Source: Coriobacteriaceae bacterium
Lineage (GTDB): Bacteria; Actinomycetota; Coriobacteriia; Coriobacteriales; UMGS124
Direction of reading: 5' to 3'
Length of the DNA stretch: 61,860 nt
Assembly (NCBI GenBank): GCA_019420325.1
Contig: JAHZHK010000001.1
Coordinates: 1 to 61,860 of the forward strand
The notes beneath the pieces are model-generated. The model did no database searches and was not told where the DNA came from. It saw only the letters and a program-made list of their open reading frames with translations. Shown here piece after piece: positions 53,172-61,270 of the stretch. The position numbers were made by a program, and so were the translations under genes. Every line of letters starts with the position of its first letter. Position 1 is the stretch's first letter.

Positions 53172-54466
53172 AACGCGTGAGACAAAACGAAGGTGTGGCC
53201 GGCCCCACGTCTCAACACATGCGTCGACTTCGCGCCCAGCTCAAAGAGGGCCTTGTCGATCACTTGGGCTATCGCGAGCTTGCTCGCATAGCGGAGGGTC
53301 CCGACGTTCAAAAGGCACGTGCCGAGCTCGCCATTGCGCTTACGGCCGTTATGAACGAAGGCGGCTTTGAGTCGCTGGGGGCTTCGGAGCGCGACGTTCT
53401 TGCGCGAGAGACCTGCGACGACATTGTCGGCCTGGGTCCGCTTGAGGCATATATGGGCGACGAGACCGTGAGCGAGGTTATCGTGAACGGGACGGAGTCG
53501 CTGTACTTTGAGCGCGCGGGCACCCTGCACAGGGCGCAGCGTGTCTTCGACACCGATGAGCAGATTCGCGCCGCCATCGATCGTATCATCGCCCCCTTAG
53601 GTCGCAGACTTGACGAGCAGAGTCCCATCGTGAACGCGCGCCTCAAAAACGGATATCGCGTCAATGCCGTGATTCCCCCCGTGGCGGTGGACGGCCCCTT
53701 GCTTACCATCCGCAAGTTCATGAGCGGCATCACCACATTGGACGAAATGGTGGGCCTGAAGTCGCTTCCTGCCTGGTATGCGGGCCTTTTGGGAGCGGCG
53801 GTGCGCACTCGGCAGGACATCGCTGTGGTGGGGGGAACCGGATCGGGCAAGACGACGTTGCTCAACGCTCTGTCGCGCCAAATCGATCCGGGCGAGCGCA
53901 TCGTGACCATCGAGGACTCTGCTGAGCTCAAGTTTGCTTCCGAGGCGCACGTCGCCCGCCTTGAGGCCCGTGACGCCTCCATCGAGGGCACAGGTGAGGT
54001 CACCATTCGCATGCTCGTCATCAATGCGTTGCGTATGCGGCCCGATCGCATCGTGGTGGGAGAGGTACGCGGCGGTGAGGCGGTTGACATGCTGCAGGCC
54101 ATGAACACAGGGCACGACGGATCGCTCACCACGTTGCATGCAGGTTCGGCGCGCGAGGCGGTCCTGCGCCTGGTCATGATGGCGCGCTTCGGCATCGATC
54201 TGCCCGCCGACATCTTGGAAGGCCAGGTGGCGACGGCGCTCGACCTCATTGTTATGACTCACCGCCTGCCGGGCGGTGAGCGCAGGGTCGGGGGTCTCAC
54301 GTGCGTAAATCTCTCTGACGATGGGCGGGTTGGCCTGCGCGAATGCGTGCGTTACGATGACGTGTCCGATACCTGGGAGATGGTGGAGGAGCCGCCATTC
54401 GTGTCCGAAGGCGTGCGCACGGGCGTGATATCGAGACGGGAGGCCGACGCATGGCTGCCGTCTTAG
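53159..54466 (+). CDS. tadA: Tad secretion ATPase TadA/CpaF
   Basis: A 435-aa VirB11-type hexameric ATPase powering pilus assembly. It shows SEVIVNGTESLYFERAG, RRLDEQSPIVNARLKNGYRVNAVIPP, Walker A VVGGTGSGKTTLLNALS, Asp box TIEDSAELK, Walker B RIVVGEVRGGEAVDML and the His box HDGSLTTLHAGSAREAV. It overlaps both neighbours. Confidence 0.95.
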   Translation: MSVLERVRQNEGVAGPTSQHMRRLRAQLKEGLVDHLGYRELARIAEGPDVQKARAELAIALTAVMNEGGFESLGASERDVLARETCDDIVGLGPLEAYMGDETVSEVIVNGTESLYFERAGTLHRAQRVFDTDEQIRAAIDRIIAPLGRRLDEQSPIVNARLKNGYRVNAVIPPVAVDGPLLTIRKFMSGITTLDEMVGLKSLPAWYAGLLGAAVRTRQDIAVVGGTGSGKTTLLNALSRQIDPGERIVTIEDSAELKFASEAHVARLEARDASIEGTGEVTIRMLVINALRMRPDRIVVGEVRGGEAVDMLQAMNTGHDGSLTTLHAGSAREAVLRLVMMARFGIDLPADILEGQVATALDLIVMTHRLPGGERRVGGLTCVNLSDDGRVGLRECVRYDDVSDTWEMVEEPPFVSEGVRTGVISRREADAWLPS

Positions 54467-55398
54467 CGGCGTGTTCCGCTGTGTGCGCCGCATTTGCGAC
54501 GGGTCTGCTTGTGGACGCGGTAGGCCGCCTGCGCCCTGGGAGGGTCTCGGTCAAGCGTGACCTGCGGGTGGCCCAGCGACTTCTTGCTGTGGCCGAGCTG
54601 CTGGGTCATGGAAGGGCGGGCCGTGCCGTTTTTGGGTTGCCGGGTGCCGCGACCCTGGCCGAAAAACTGCGAGGGCTGCTTGCGGCGCATGGCATTGCAG
54701 CCACGCCACAGGGGACACTTGCGGTGCTGTGCATGGCCTCTCTTGCTGCTTGCCTGACGGGTGTGCTCGTGAGCACCTCGCTTCTGGGCGGGGCAGTGGG
54801 CCTGGCGGCGATTGGCGCACTTGTGAGTGCCGCGCTGGGGTCGCAGACGCGCAAGGATCGAAACGAGCTTGCCGCCCAGATGCCTGATGCTTTGAGGTCG
54901 CTTTCAGGGGCACTTGGAGCGGGCAAGTCGCTTTCCCAGGCGATAGAGCACGTGGGTCGCACCCTAGGCGAGCCCATGGGGCCGCAGTTCCTTCAGGCGT
55001 CGTTTGAGATTGCCTCCGGTCGTAGCGTCGAAGAGGCGGTCGAGGGGTTGTGCCAGCGCATCGATGCACCGGGCATCGCGCTGCTCGGCACGGCCCTGCA
55101 GATATCCCAGCGCACGGGCTCTTCGCTCAACGACCTCTTCGCCCAAACGGCCCAGATGGCCTCGGACAGCGTGGCGCTGCGCCGCGAGCTCGAGGTCAAG
55201 ACCTCTCAGGTGCGCCTGTCGGCGAAGGTCGTCGCAGCCATGCCCGTCGTGCTCTGCGGGGCCCTCACGTTGCTGTCGAGTGACTATCGGGCGGGACTGA
55301 GTCTGCAGGCAGGAAAGACATGCCTGGTAGTGGCTGCGCTTCTCGATTTGTCTGCGTTGCTTTTGGTGAGGCGCGTCATGTCGAGGAGTCTCAAGTGA
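54451..55398 (+). CDS. tadB: Tad platform protein TadB
   Basis: A 315-aa inner-membrane protein with a T2SSF-type domain: QMPDALRSLSGALGAGKSLSQAIEHVGRTLGEPMGPQF and a LCQRIDAPGIALLGTALQISQRTGSSLNDLFAQTA stretch. Membrane helices lie near residues 75-120 and at the C-terminus (VAAMPVVLCGALTLLSS). It overlaps tadA by 16 and tadC by four bases. Confidence 0.9.
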   Translation: MAAVLAACSAVCAAFATGLLVDAVGRLRPGRVSVKRDLRVAQRLLAVAELLGHGRAGRAVFGLPGAATLAEKLRGLLAAHGIAATPQGTLAVLCMASLAACLTGVLVSTSLLGGAVGLAAIGALVSAALGSQTRKDRNELAAQMPDALRSLSGALGAGKSLSQAIEHVGRTLGEPMGPQFLQASFEIASGRSVEEAVEGLCQRIDAPGIALLGTALQISQRTGSSLNDLFAQTAQMASDSVALRRELEVKTSQVRLSAKVVAAMPVVLCGALTLLSSDYRAGLSLQAGKTCLVVAALLDLSALLLVRRVMSRSLK

Positions 55399-56117
55399 GC
55401 GCGCTCATGTGGCTGGGCGCGGCGCTTGCCTGTTTGTCGGCGGCCCTTGCGGTGTGGACGGTGACCTCGTCTGCGGGTCTTTCGCTGGTGCGCGGCCTGT
55501 TCGGACGGCTTCGCGTGCGTATAGAGGGCCTTGGGCGTGGCGGGGTTGCGTCCAAAGGGCCTCCAGGGGTGACAGGCCCGCTGGGAAAACTCCTCTCTGG
55601 CTTGGGCAAGGCAATCCGCTTTGACATGAGACGGGGAGGGGAGGCGCGTGCAAGGGCGGGCGACAGAAGCCGCTGTCTCGATGAGCTGCCCGAACTTATC
55701 GACGTCGTAGCCTTGGGCATGTCGGCCGGCATTTCGTTCGACGCCGCCTTGGGCATCTATTGCGACAAGTACGACACGATGTTGGCAGACGAGCTGTCTG
55801 ATGCGATGCGGTCATGGGAGCTGAGCCTCACGACGCGCTCTGAGGCGCTTCGCGTATTGGCGAGTCGCCTGGACGTCCCTGCCTTCACAACCTTTGTGGA
55901 CACGGCGACCGAGTCGCTGGCATTCGGCGCGCCTCTCACGAAGGCTTTGGGAGAACAAGCCCAGGCAGTGCGCCGTGCCCGGCGCGCCGATGTGCAGGAA
56001 CGCATCGAGAAGGCGCCCATCAAGATGCTCGTCCCCACGGGGACGCTCATCCTCCCGGCGATGCTGCTGGCGGTTTTGGGGCCGCTTCTCGCATCGCTTT
56101 CCGAGCTTACGGGATGA
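55395..56117 (+). CDS. tadC: Tad platform protein TadC
   Basis: A 240-aa TadB/C-family membrane protein starting at GTG 55395, inside the tadB stop. It has an N-terminal helix (ALMWLGAALACLSAALAVWTV), then LDELPELIDVVALGMSAGISFDAALGIY, and ends KMLVPTGTLILPAMLLAVLGPLLASL. It pairs with TadB as the membrane platform over TadA. Confidence 0.9.
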   Translation: MSALMWLGAALACLSAALAVWTVTSSAGLSLVRGLFGRLRVRIEGLGRGGVASKGPPGVTGPLGKLLSGLGKAIRFDMRRGGEARARAGDRSRCLDELPELIDVVALGMSAGISFDAALGIYCDKYDTMLADELSDAMRSWELSLTTRSEALRVLASRLDVPAFTTFVDTATESLAFGAPLTKALGEQAQAVRRARRADVQERIEKAPIKMLVPTGTLILPAMLLAVLGPLLASLSELTG

Positions 56118-56173
56118 GGCCTCGGTATTGATAAACCAAGCGGCGCTGTGTGCGCCGGAAAGGAGCGTGCGTC

Positions 56174-56452
56174 ATGTTGAAGAAGAATGAGCGGATGGGT
56201 GCGATGTGCCAGGCTCCGACGCAGGGCGGGGCGGCCGTTTTGGCACGGGTGCACGTCACAGCCCTGCGGGCTGGGGCTGCTGCGCGGCGGGGTATGCGCA
56301 CGTTGCGCGATGAGGAGCGTGGTCAGGGAACCACGGAGTACGCCATCCTCGTGGGAGTGCTTGTCGTTATCGCGATTGTGGCCATCGTCGCGTTCAGGGG
56401 TCGTATCCAGAGCCTGTGGGACTCCATCGCAAGCGCCATCAACGGCTTGTAA
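56174..56452 (+). CDS. flp: Flp-type pilin (major pilin candidate)
   Basis: A 92-aa prepilin. ATG at 56174 follows AAAGGAG. The leader is long (about 49 residues) and ends at EERG|QGTTEYAILVGVLVVIAIVAIVAF: cleavage after Gly leaves Gln1 and the conserved Glu5. The hydrophobic stretch and the short tail ending AINGL match type IVc pilins. A leader of this length is unusual; most Flp leaders are 10-30 residues. Confidence 0.88.
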   Translation: MLKKNERMGAMCQAPTQGGAAVLARVHVTALRAGAAARRGMRTLRDEERGQGTTEYAILVGVLVVIAIVAIVAFRGRIQSLWDSIASAINGL

Positions 56453-57051
56453 TGCCCGTGTTTGCCCATCGGGAGCAGGGAAAAGGACCTTCTTCGGGTG
56501 GGGGCCAGTTGCATAAGGCGGCTGTAGTCGGCGTCGTTCTTGTCGTCGGTGCGGTGATTCTTGCTGCTGTCGGCGTGCTCTTTCCTCGACCCGTCGGTGA
56601 TTCGACGGCGCTCCCCGCTCAGGGTATCGAGGGACAGGCAGTGGGGCAGGTGGATGAGTGGCCGATTGCTGTGATTCCTGCAGGGCCCCTCCCCACGGTG
56701 TTCTCTTTTTGCGCTGACGTCGAGGTCGGACCTGCTTCCTATGCCAGGAGCCCCCTGGGCGTACGGGCGAGCTGGGAGGTGGCGCTCGGGTTGCCCGATG
56801 TGGCTTCCCAAGTGCTCCAGACATATGAGGGGCAAAGCAACGTCGATCTCCACTACGGTGGCTACCTGGACTTTCTTGGAAACGTTTGGGCTTGTGCCGC
56901 GTCTTGCCCGTCATGGGTCGAAGTTGTCGTCGTGCAGGACCAAGGCGGGGAGGAGGCCTATGTTGGGTCGCATTCGCAAAATGGGCCGTGCCTTGTCAGT
57001 GTCATGCGGCTGGGTCAGGAAGCGATTGAAGACGCCGAGGGCCAGGCTTGA
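56452..57051 (+). CDS. Exported protein of unknown function within the pilus operon
   Basis: A 199-aa protein. ATG at 56452 shares its A with the flp stop (TAATG). After about 20 soluble residues comes a membrane helix (AAVVGVVLVVGAVILAAVGVLF). An outside domain of about 150 residues follows, with four Cys (FCAD, ACAASC, CLVSV) that could form disulfides. No family is recognised. It is encoded between the two pilins, so a minor pilus component is a reasonable guess. Confidence 0.6.
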   Translation: MPVFAHREQGKGPSSGGGQLHKAAVVGVVLVVGAVILAAVGVLFPRPVGDSTALPAQGIEGQAVGQVDEWPIAVIPAGPLPTVFSFCADVEVGPASYARSPLGVRASWEVALGLPDVASQVLQTYEGQSNVDLHYGGYLDFLGNVWACAASCPSWVEVVVVQDQGGEEAYVGSHSQNGPCLVSVMRLGQEAIEDAEGQA

Positions 57052-57256
57052 AAGGAGGGCGCGCGATGAGACGGGCCAGTCGACGGTGGAGTATCTGGCG
57101 GTCCTTGTCGGCATCGCCGCCGTGGTCGTGGGGCTTGCGAGCCTTCTTGCGGCTGCCAAGCGGGGCGTGTTCGGCAGGCTTGCTTCGCAGGCTCTCTCCC
57201 ATGTCACGGGCGGCTCCGACCCCATCGCCGCACTCAGCGAGATCTTTCTGTTCTGA
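57026..57256 (+). CDS. Second Flp-type pilin-like protein (overlapping, TTG start)
   Basis: About 76 aa. It lies in a different frame from the upstream protein and overlaps its last 26 bases. In-frame TTG at 57026 has AGGAAG just ahead; GTG at 56999 is the alternative. The sequence reads RRARDETG|QSTVEYLAVLVGIAAVVVGLASLLAAA, a leader with cleavage after Gly and Glu5, exactly the pilin rule. Its C-terminal part (GRLASQALSHVTGGSDPIAAL) differs from the first pilin. Start selection is not certain. Confidence 0.7.
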   Translation: MKTPRARLERRARDETGQSTVEYLAVLVGIAAVVVGLASLLAAAKRGVFGRLASQALSHVTGGSDPIAALSEIFLF

Positions 57257-57719
57257 GGACTCGGGTCAGGCCAGCGTGGAGGCGGCTCTTCTCCTTCCCG
57301 TGCTCATGGTATGCCTGGCGCTTCTCGTGCAGCCGATGTGCCTTCTATACACGCGATGTGTCATGCAGTCGGCCGCCGCTGAGGGGTGCCGTCTTCTTGC
57401 CACGGCGACGGGCGACACCGATGACGCTGCCTGCGAGCAGTATGTCCGCCGGCGTTTGTCGGCTGTGCCGCAGACGGACGTCTTTCTTGCAGGAGATTGG
57501 CAGGTGGAGCTTCAAGGCAACGCTGAGAGCGACGAGGTGGGCGTGCAGATTGTGGGACATGCCCGGCCCCTGCCGCTCGTAGGGGTCGCGGCTGCCCTGT
57601 TGGGGCCTGTCGACCAAGCGGGAAACGTCGAGCTCAAAGTCAGTGTCACTCGTTGTGCTCGACCCGGCTGGGTGGAAGGGGGATACAGTGATTGGACGTC
57701 GATATGGGGTAGCGCATAG
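57201..57719 (+). CDS. TadE-like pseudopilin
   Basis: A 172-aa protein. ATG at 57201 lies inside the pilin gene; starts at 57048 or 57066 are possible but would code the overlapped stretch without sense. The prepilin-type segment is SEDSGQASVEAALLLPVLMVCLALLVQPMCLLYTRC, TadE-like (E5 plus a long hydrophobic run). The 110-residue exterior part contains several Cys. It probably forms a minor pilus component. Confidence 0.72.
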   Translation: MSRAAPTPSPHSARSFCSEDSGQASVEAALLLPVLMVCLALLVQPMCLLYTRCVMQSAAAEGCRLLATATGDTDDAACEQYVRRRLSAVPQTDVFLAGDWQVELQGNAESDEVGVQIVGHARPLPLVGVAAALLGPVDQAGNVELKVSVTRCARPGWVEGGYSDWTSIWGSA

Positions 57720-59769
57720 GGCGGCCAGGCGACCCCGTGAGGCAGGCATCGGCTTTTTCTGCGACGAGCAGGGGTCCACGACGGTTGCTTCCGCCGTTGC
57801 AATTCTTGTGTCGCTCGCGCTCGTCTTTTCCCTGGCAAACGTCCAGTGGGCCTCATCGCGTGCGGCCGACGTCCAAGTGGTTGCCGATGCCGGGGCGCTT
57901 GCCGGGGCCAACGTCGTCGCGGCGTACGTCACCATCGCCCAGATACTCGACGCGCTTGTGCTGAGCATGGGCCTTATCGGGCTGCTCACCATGGCGGTCG
58001 GTCTCGTGTTGTCCGCCATTCCCGTGGTCGATGCGGCGGGGCCGCCCGTGCTCAGTGCCGCCTCAAACGTCTTTTCTGCCCGCAGTAAGCTCTCTCGGTC
58101 CTGTGCGGCCGGCCTGCAGAAGCTTGAAAGCGTCGTCCCCTATGCGGTGTTTGCCAATTCTGCAGCTGTTATCAGGACAAATGCGTCTTCCGAGGGTTCC
58201 TATGTCGGCTTTGCGCTGCCCTATCCTGTGCAGGGTTCAAGCGATTTCGGCAATCTTGAGTCCGACGATGCCCAGGCAAGCGCCGAGGAGCTCGAGAAGT
58301 CCGGCGAGCGGGTCGACGAGCTTTCCAAGCAAGCGGCGCAAGACGAGCAAGATGCCGCCGACGCGCTCGAGCGTGCGTGGATGGCGGACTGCGGGGGAGC
58401 AGTGAGCATGCGGGAGCGCGCCTCGACTCTGGCGGGCCTTGCCGGCTCGCAGAACCCCACTTATCCTTCCGCCGCCGGCTGGGACTTCGGCGTTGCCATA
58501 CGCCGCGCCAGCGCCTACTACGCCCAGCGCGCGGCCATTGAGGCCCCCGAGTCCGCAAGCGTCGAGGAACGCGCCCGCTCCCAGGCCCGTCGCGTTTTCT
58601 ATGCGTATGCTTACGAGCAGGTTTCTTCGTCCACTTTTGTGCACAATGCCGACGGCAGCGTCGTGTGTGACCTGCATGCCCTGCCCCGCAACACGGCAGA
58701 GATGCGCGCCACAAGCCTGTACACCCAAGCCGTATGGCCGCTGAGCCGCGAGGGCTCGACGACCCGCATACATGCGTTTGCGGGATGTCCCGGGGCTTCG
58801 GGATCTTCGAGCGGCACAGGTAGCCTGGCCCAGCTCGAAGCGGGCTCTTTCGTCGTGTGCCCCGTCTGCTCCTTCAGTGCCTCGACGCTCGGTCGGGTTC
58901 CTGCCGCTTCGACTTCCATCGACAACGGATTCGAGTATTACTGGAAGATTGTTGTCGATGAATCGCAAGCCTATCAGGCTGCGAAGGAGGCGGCCAACGA
59001 GAAGTTCGAGCTTGCCCGCCAAGAAGGGGAGAGGTCCTCCGAGCTTTTTCGGGATGCGCTTACACAGGTCGCGGCCACGCGCGTCACGCTCAATCCGCCC
59101 GGCGCCAAAGGGTGCGTGTGCGTCTGCGTCGATCCCACTTCCCATGCAAGCCCAGCATCTCTGCTTGCCCTTTTCGACGAAGGCGTCGAGATTCCTTCCC
59201 GCGCCGCCTTGTCGGCAGCAGTTCTTGTCCCCGACAAGGCCCAGAGTGGCAACAACATCCTAGCGAATTTCTTCGACGCGCTCGTAGCTGAGGGCGGCGC
59301 TGGCTCGGGGGTCTCGGGAGTGCTCGACTCGGTGCTCACGGTGTGGGGCAATGTGCTTGTGGCATACGGCAACGGCTATGACGCCTTGTCTGGTGCGATG
59401 AAGACGTCGTTCCAGACGCTCTCGTCATGGGGGATGGGCGGCATCTCGTCGTGGCTCAAGGACGCCCTCACCGACGCCGTCGACCTTTTGGCGATAAAGC
59501 CTGCGGACATGTCGGCCAAGAAGCCGGTGCTTACCAACAGCTCCAACATTCTGAGCGAGGCGGGCGGTGCCTGGTACAGCGCAATTCGCTCGATCGTATC
59601 GTCCATGAGCGGCCAGTCGGGTCCGGTGGGGTTGCTTTCGGAGCTTACCGGCGGCGCCATCTCATATGACGGCCAGGGCAGCATCACGCTCGGACAGCTT
59701 GAGATTCCAGGAACGGGCAACGTGCGCGACCTCACTATCGACTTGTCATGGTTGGCGGGTGCCGCATGA
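57688..59769 (+). CDS. TadG-like large pilus-associated protein
   Basis: A 693-aa protein with GTG start at 57688 (GGAAGGGGG ahead). The N-terminus has CDEQGSTTVASAVAILVSLALVFSLANVQWASSRAADVQVVADAGALAGA, the TadE/TadG-like prepilin stretch. A second hydrophobic segment (LVLSMGLIGLLTMAVGLVLSAIP) follows at about 105. The rest is an extracellular helical region with coiled-coil-like parts (SAEELEKSGERVDELSKQAAQDEQDAADAL) and a CVCVCVDP cluster. There is no von Willebrand A domain, unlike classical TadG. Confidence 0.72.
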   Translation: MIGRRYGVAHRAARRPREAGIGFFCDEQGSTTVASAVAILVSLALVFSLANVQWASSRAADVQVVADAGALAGANVVAAYVTIAQILDALVLSMGLIGLLTMAVGLVLSAIPVVDAAGPPVLSAASNVFSARSKLSRSCAAGLQKLESVVPYAVFANSAAVIRTNASSEGSYVGFALPYPVQGSSDFGNLESDDAQASAEELEKSGERVDELSKQAAQDEQDAADALERAWMADCGGAVSMRERASTLAGLAGSQNPTYPSAAGWDFGVAIRRASAYYAQRAAIEAPESASVEERARSQARRVFYAYAYEQVSSSTFVHNADGSVVCDLHALPRNTAEMRATSLYTQAVWPLSREGSTTRIHAFAGCPGASGSSSGTGSLAQLEAGSFVVCPVCSFSASTLGRVPAASTSIDNGFEYYWKIVVDESQAYQAAKEAANEKFELARQEGERSSELFRDALTQVAATRVTLNPPGAKGCVCVCVDPTSHASPASLLALFDEGVEIPSRAALSAAVLVPDKAQSGNNILANFFDALVAEGGAGSGVSGVLDSVLTVWGNVLVAYGNGYDALSGAMKTSFQTLSSWGMGGISSWLKDALTDAVDLLAIKPADMSAKKPVLTNSSNILSEAGGAWYSAIRSIVSSMSGQSGPVGLLSELTGGAISYDGQGSITLGQLEIPGTGNVRDLTIDLSWLAGAA

Positions 59770-60239
59770 GAGCCGCGAGGGTCTTCTCAGATGAGAGCGG
59801 GCAGATGGTGGTGGAGATGGCTGTCGTTGCGCCCGTTATGATCGTCGTGGCCATCATTGCGGTGAACCTCATGTGGTTCATGGAGGCATGTGCACGGTTT
59901 GACCGCTTGGCCCCTGACATTGTGGTGGCGCTTGCGGTATCGCCGGCAGGAGGGGAGGGCGGCACTCAAGAGCATGCCGTGACGCAGGCGCTGCAAGAGG
60001 CGATGTCTGACCTGCGAGGTGTGAGCGTTACGGTCGTCTCCCGTAGCCTGTGGGACGATGTGTCCAGTGGGGCGGGGTTCACCATGGCGCCCCACCTCAC
60101 GCGTTACGAGTGCACGATGCGTTATGAACCCTGGCCTTCGGCCTTCACCGTTGCCGGCGTCGAGGCTGGCATTCCCACCCAGCTTACGCACACAAAGTCA
60201 CTGACTGTCGACCGCTACCGCTCGGGCGTCTTGTTTTGA
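59766..60239 (+). CDS. TadE-like minor pilin
   Basis: A 157-aa protein starting at ATG 59766 inside the previous stop (ATGA). The segment FSDESGQMVVEMAVVAPVMIVVAIIAVNLMWFM again follows the G|Q...E5 pseudopilin rule. The remaining 110 residues are exterior. It overlaps the next gene by four bases. Confidence 0.75.
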   Translation: MRAARVFSDESGQMVVEMAVVAPVMIVVAIIAVNLMWFMEACARFDRLAPDIVVALAVSPAGGEGGTQEHAVTQALQEAMSDLRGVSVTVVSRSLWDDVSSGAGFTMAPHLTRYECTMRYEPWPSAFTVAGVEAGIPTQLTHTKSLTVDRYRSGVLF

Positions 60240-60646
60240 CGCAGCGCGTGGAGCCGTCGCAACGATTTGCGAGGATGACGATGTTCCCATTTGCCCAGAC
60301 GTCCGCAACCGATCTTGTTGTAGTCGACCTTCCCGACGGTCGCGCTGTGCCGTGCCTGTATGCTCGCTCGTTTTGGGCGCGACTCAAAGGCCTGCTCGGC
60401 AGCGGTCGCGACTGCCTTGGGGGCGGCGTGATCTGTCTTGACCCATGTACCTCGATACACACCTTCGGCATGGCCTACCCCATAGATGTTGCCTTCCTGG
60501 ACGAATGCGGCATCGTTGTTGCGTCGCTCCGAAGGTTGGCGCCGTGCCGCGTGCTTCGTAGCCCCCAAGCGGCGTGCGTGCTGGAGCGCCCCAGTGACGG
60601 TTCCCCATGGCTTGCCGTGGGCGAGACGGTGCGACTGCGCATCTGA
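60236..60646 (+). CDS. DUF192 family protein
   Basis: A 136-aa protein. A TTG at 60236 overlaps the upstream stop; ATG at 60275 or 60281 are alternatives with poor ribosome sites. The core LYARSFWARLKGLLG, then GGVICLDPCTSIHTFGMAYPIDVAFLDECGIVV and APCRVLRSPQAACVLE is the DUF192 fold (a small beta-barrel seen in archaea and bacteria). Function is unknown. Its translational coupling to the pilus operon points to a role there. Confidence 0.82.
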   Translation: MTQRVEPSQRFARMTMFPFAQTSATDLVVVDLPDGRAVPCLYARSFWARLKGLLGSGRDCLGGGVICLDPCTSIHTFGMAYPIDVAFLDECGIVVASLRRLAPCRVLRSPQAACVLERPSDGSPWLAVGETVRLRI

Positions 60647-60702
60647 GCCTTTCGGTCATGTACACAAGTTGAACACAACTTGAAATCTTTTCAAAATTGT
60701 TC

Positions 60703-60732
60703 TTGACGCCACCCTATAAACGGACGTATAGT
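60703..60732 (+). promoter_or_regulatory. Promoter of tRNA-Phe
   Basis: TTGACG (60703-60708) and TATAGT (60727-60732) are separated by 18 bases, and the mature tRNA starts 16 bases later. The preceding 40 bases are AT-rich, resembling an UP element. Confidence 0.75.
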
Positions 60733-60747
60733 TATCCCTGCACTTGC

Positions 60748-60823
<76 letters not shown>

Positions 60824-60835
60824 TGCAAACAACGA

Positions 60836-60866
60836 GGTCGGACGGGTAAAGCCGTTCGGCCTTTTT
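60836..60866 (+). terminator. Terminator of tRNA-Phe
   Basis: A ten-pair stem, GGTCGGACGG (60836-60845) with CCGTTCGGCC (60852-60861), loop GTAAAG, then five T residues (60862-60866). Confidence 0.85.
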
Positions 60867-60991
60867 GCGTTTATGGCTTCATTGAGTTGACCGTCGTGTC
60901 GAAAGTGGCCCTGGGGCAAATCGGAGATTTCCAGCGGGTCTTTGCTGCATGCTTTGGGCAGGGATGTTGCGCTTGCGCATTCATGGCTACG

Positions 60992-61041
60992 CGCCAAAAC
61001 GAAAGCAGGCCGGCCACCTCTTCTTTGGGCGACCGGCCTGC
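60992..61041 (-). terminator. Terminator of tRNA-Leu
   Basis: GCAGGCCGG (61005-61013) with CCGGCCTGC (61033-61041). On the minus strand the stem is followed by TTTCGTTTT (61004-60996). It lies 15 bases past the tRNA-Leu end. Confidence 0.75.
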
Positions 61042-61055
61042 AATCAATCTTGGAA

Positions 61056-61139
61056 TGGTGCCCGAGGTGAGACTCGAACTCACACGTCTTGCGACAAAGG
61101 TTTTTGAGACCTCCGCGTCTGCCATTCCGCCACTCGGGC
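61056..61139 (-). tRNA. tRNA-Leu (CAA)
   Basis: A class II tRNA of 84 bases on the minus strand: acceptor GCCCGAG, D-arm TGGCGGAATGGCAGACGC, anticodon loop CTCAAAA (CAA, codon UUG), a long variable arm (TTGTCGCAAGACG), T-arm GTGAGTTCGAGTCTCAC and an encoded CCA. Convergent with tRNA-Phe. Confidence 0.96.
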
Positions 61140-61270
61140 TTGGTGGCAAAGGATACCACAACGCTGGCCTCGTTGATGAAGCCAAGATGAAGAAATTTAG
61201 GCTCTCAACACGAACGAAACGCATGTACCGTAGTCTTTTGTCGTCAGTCTCACGTCATGAAAGGCATCCC

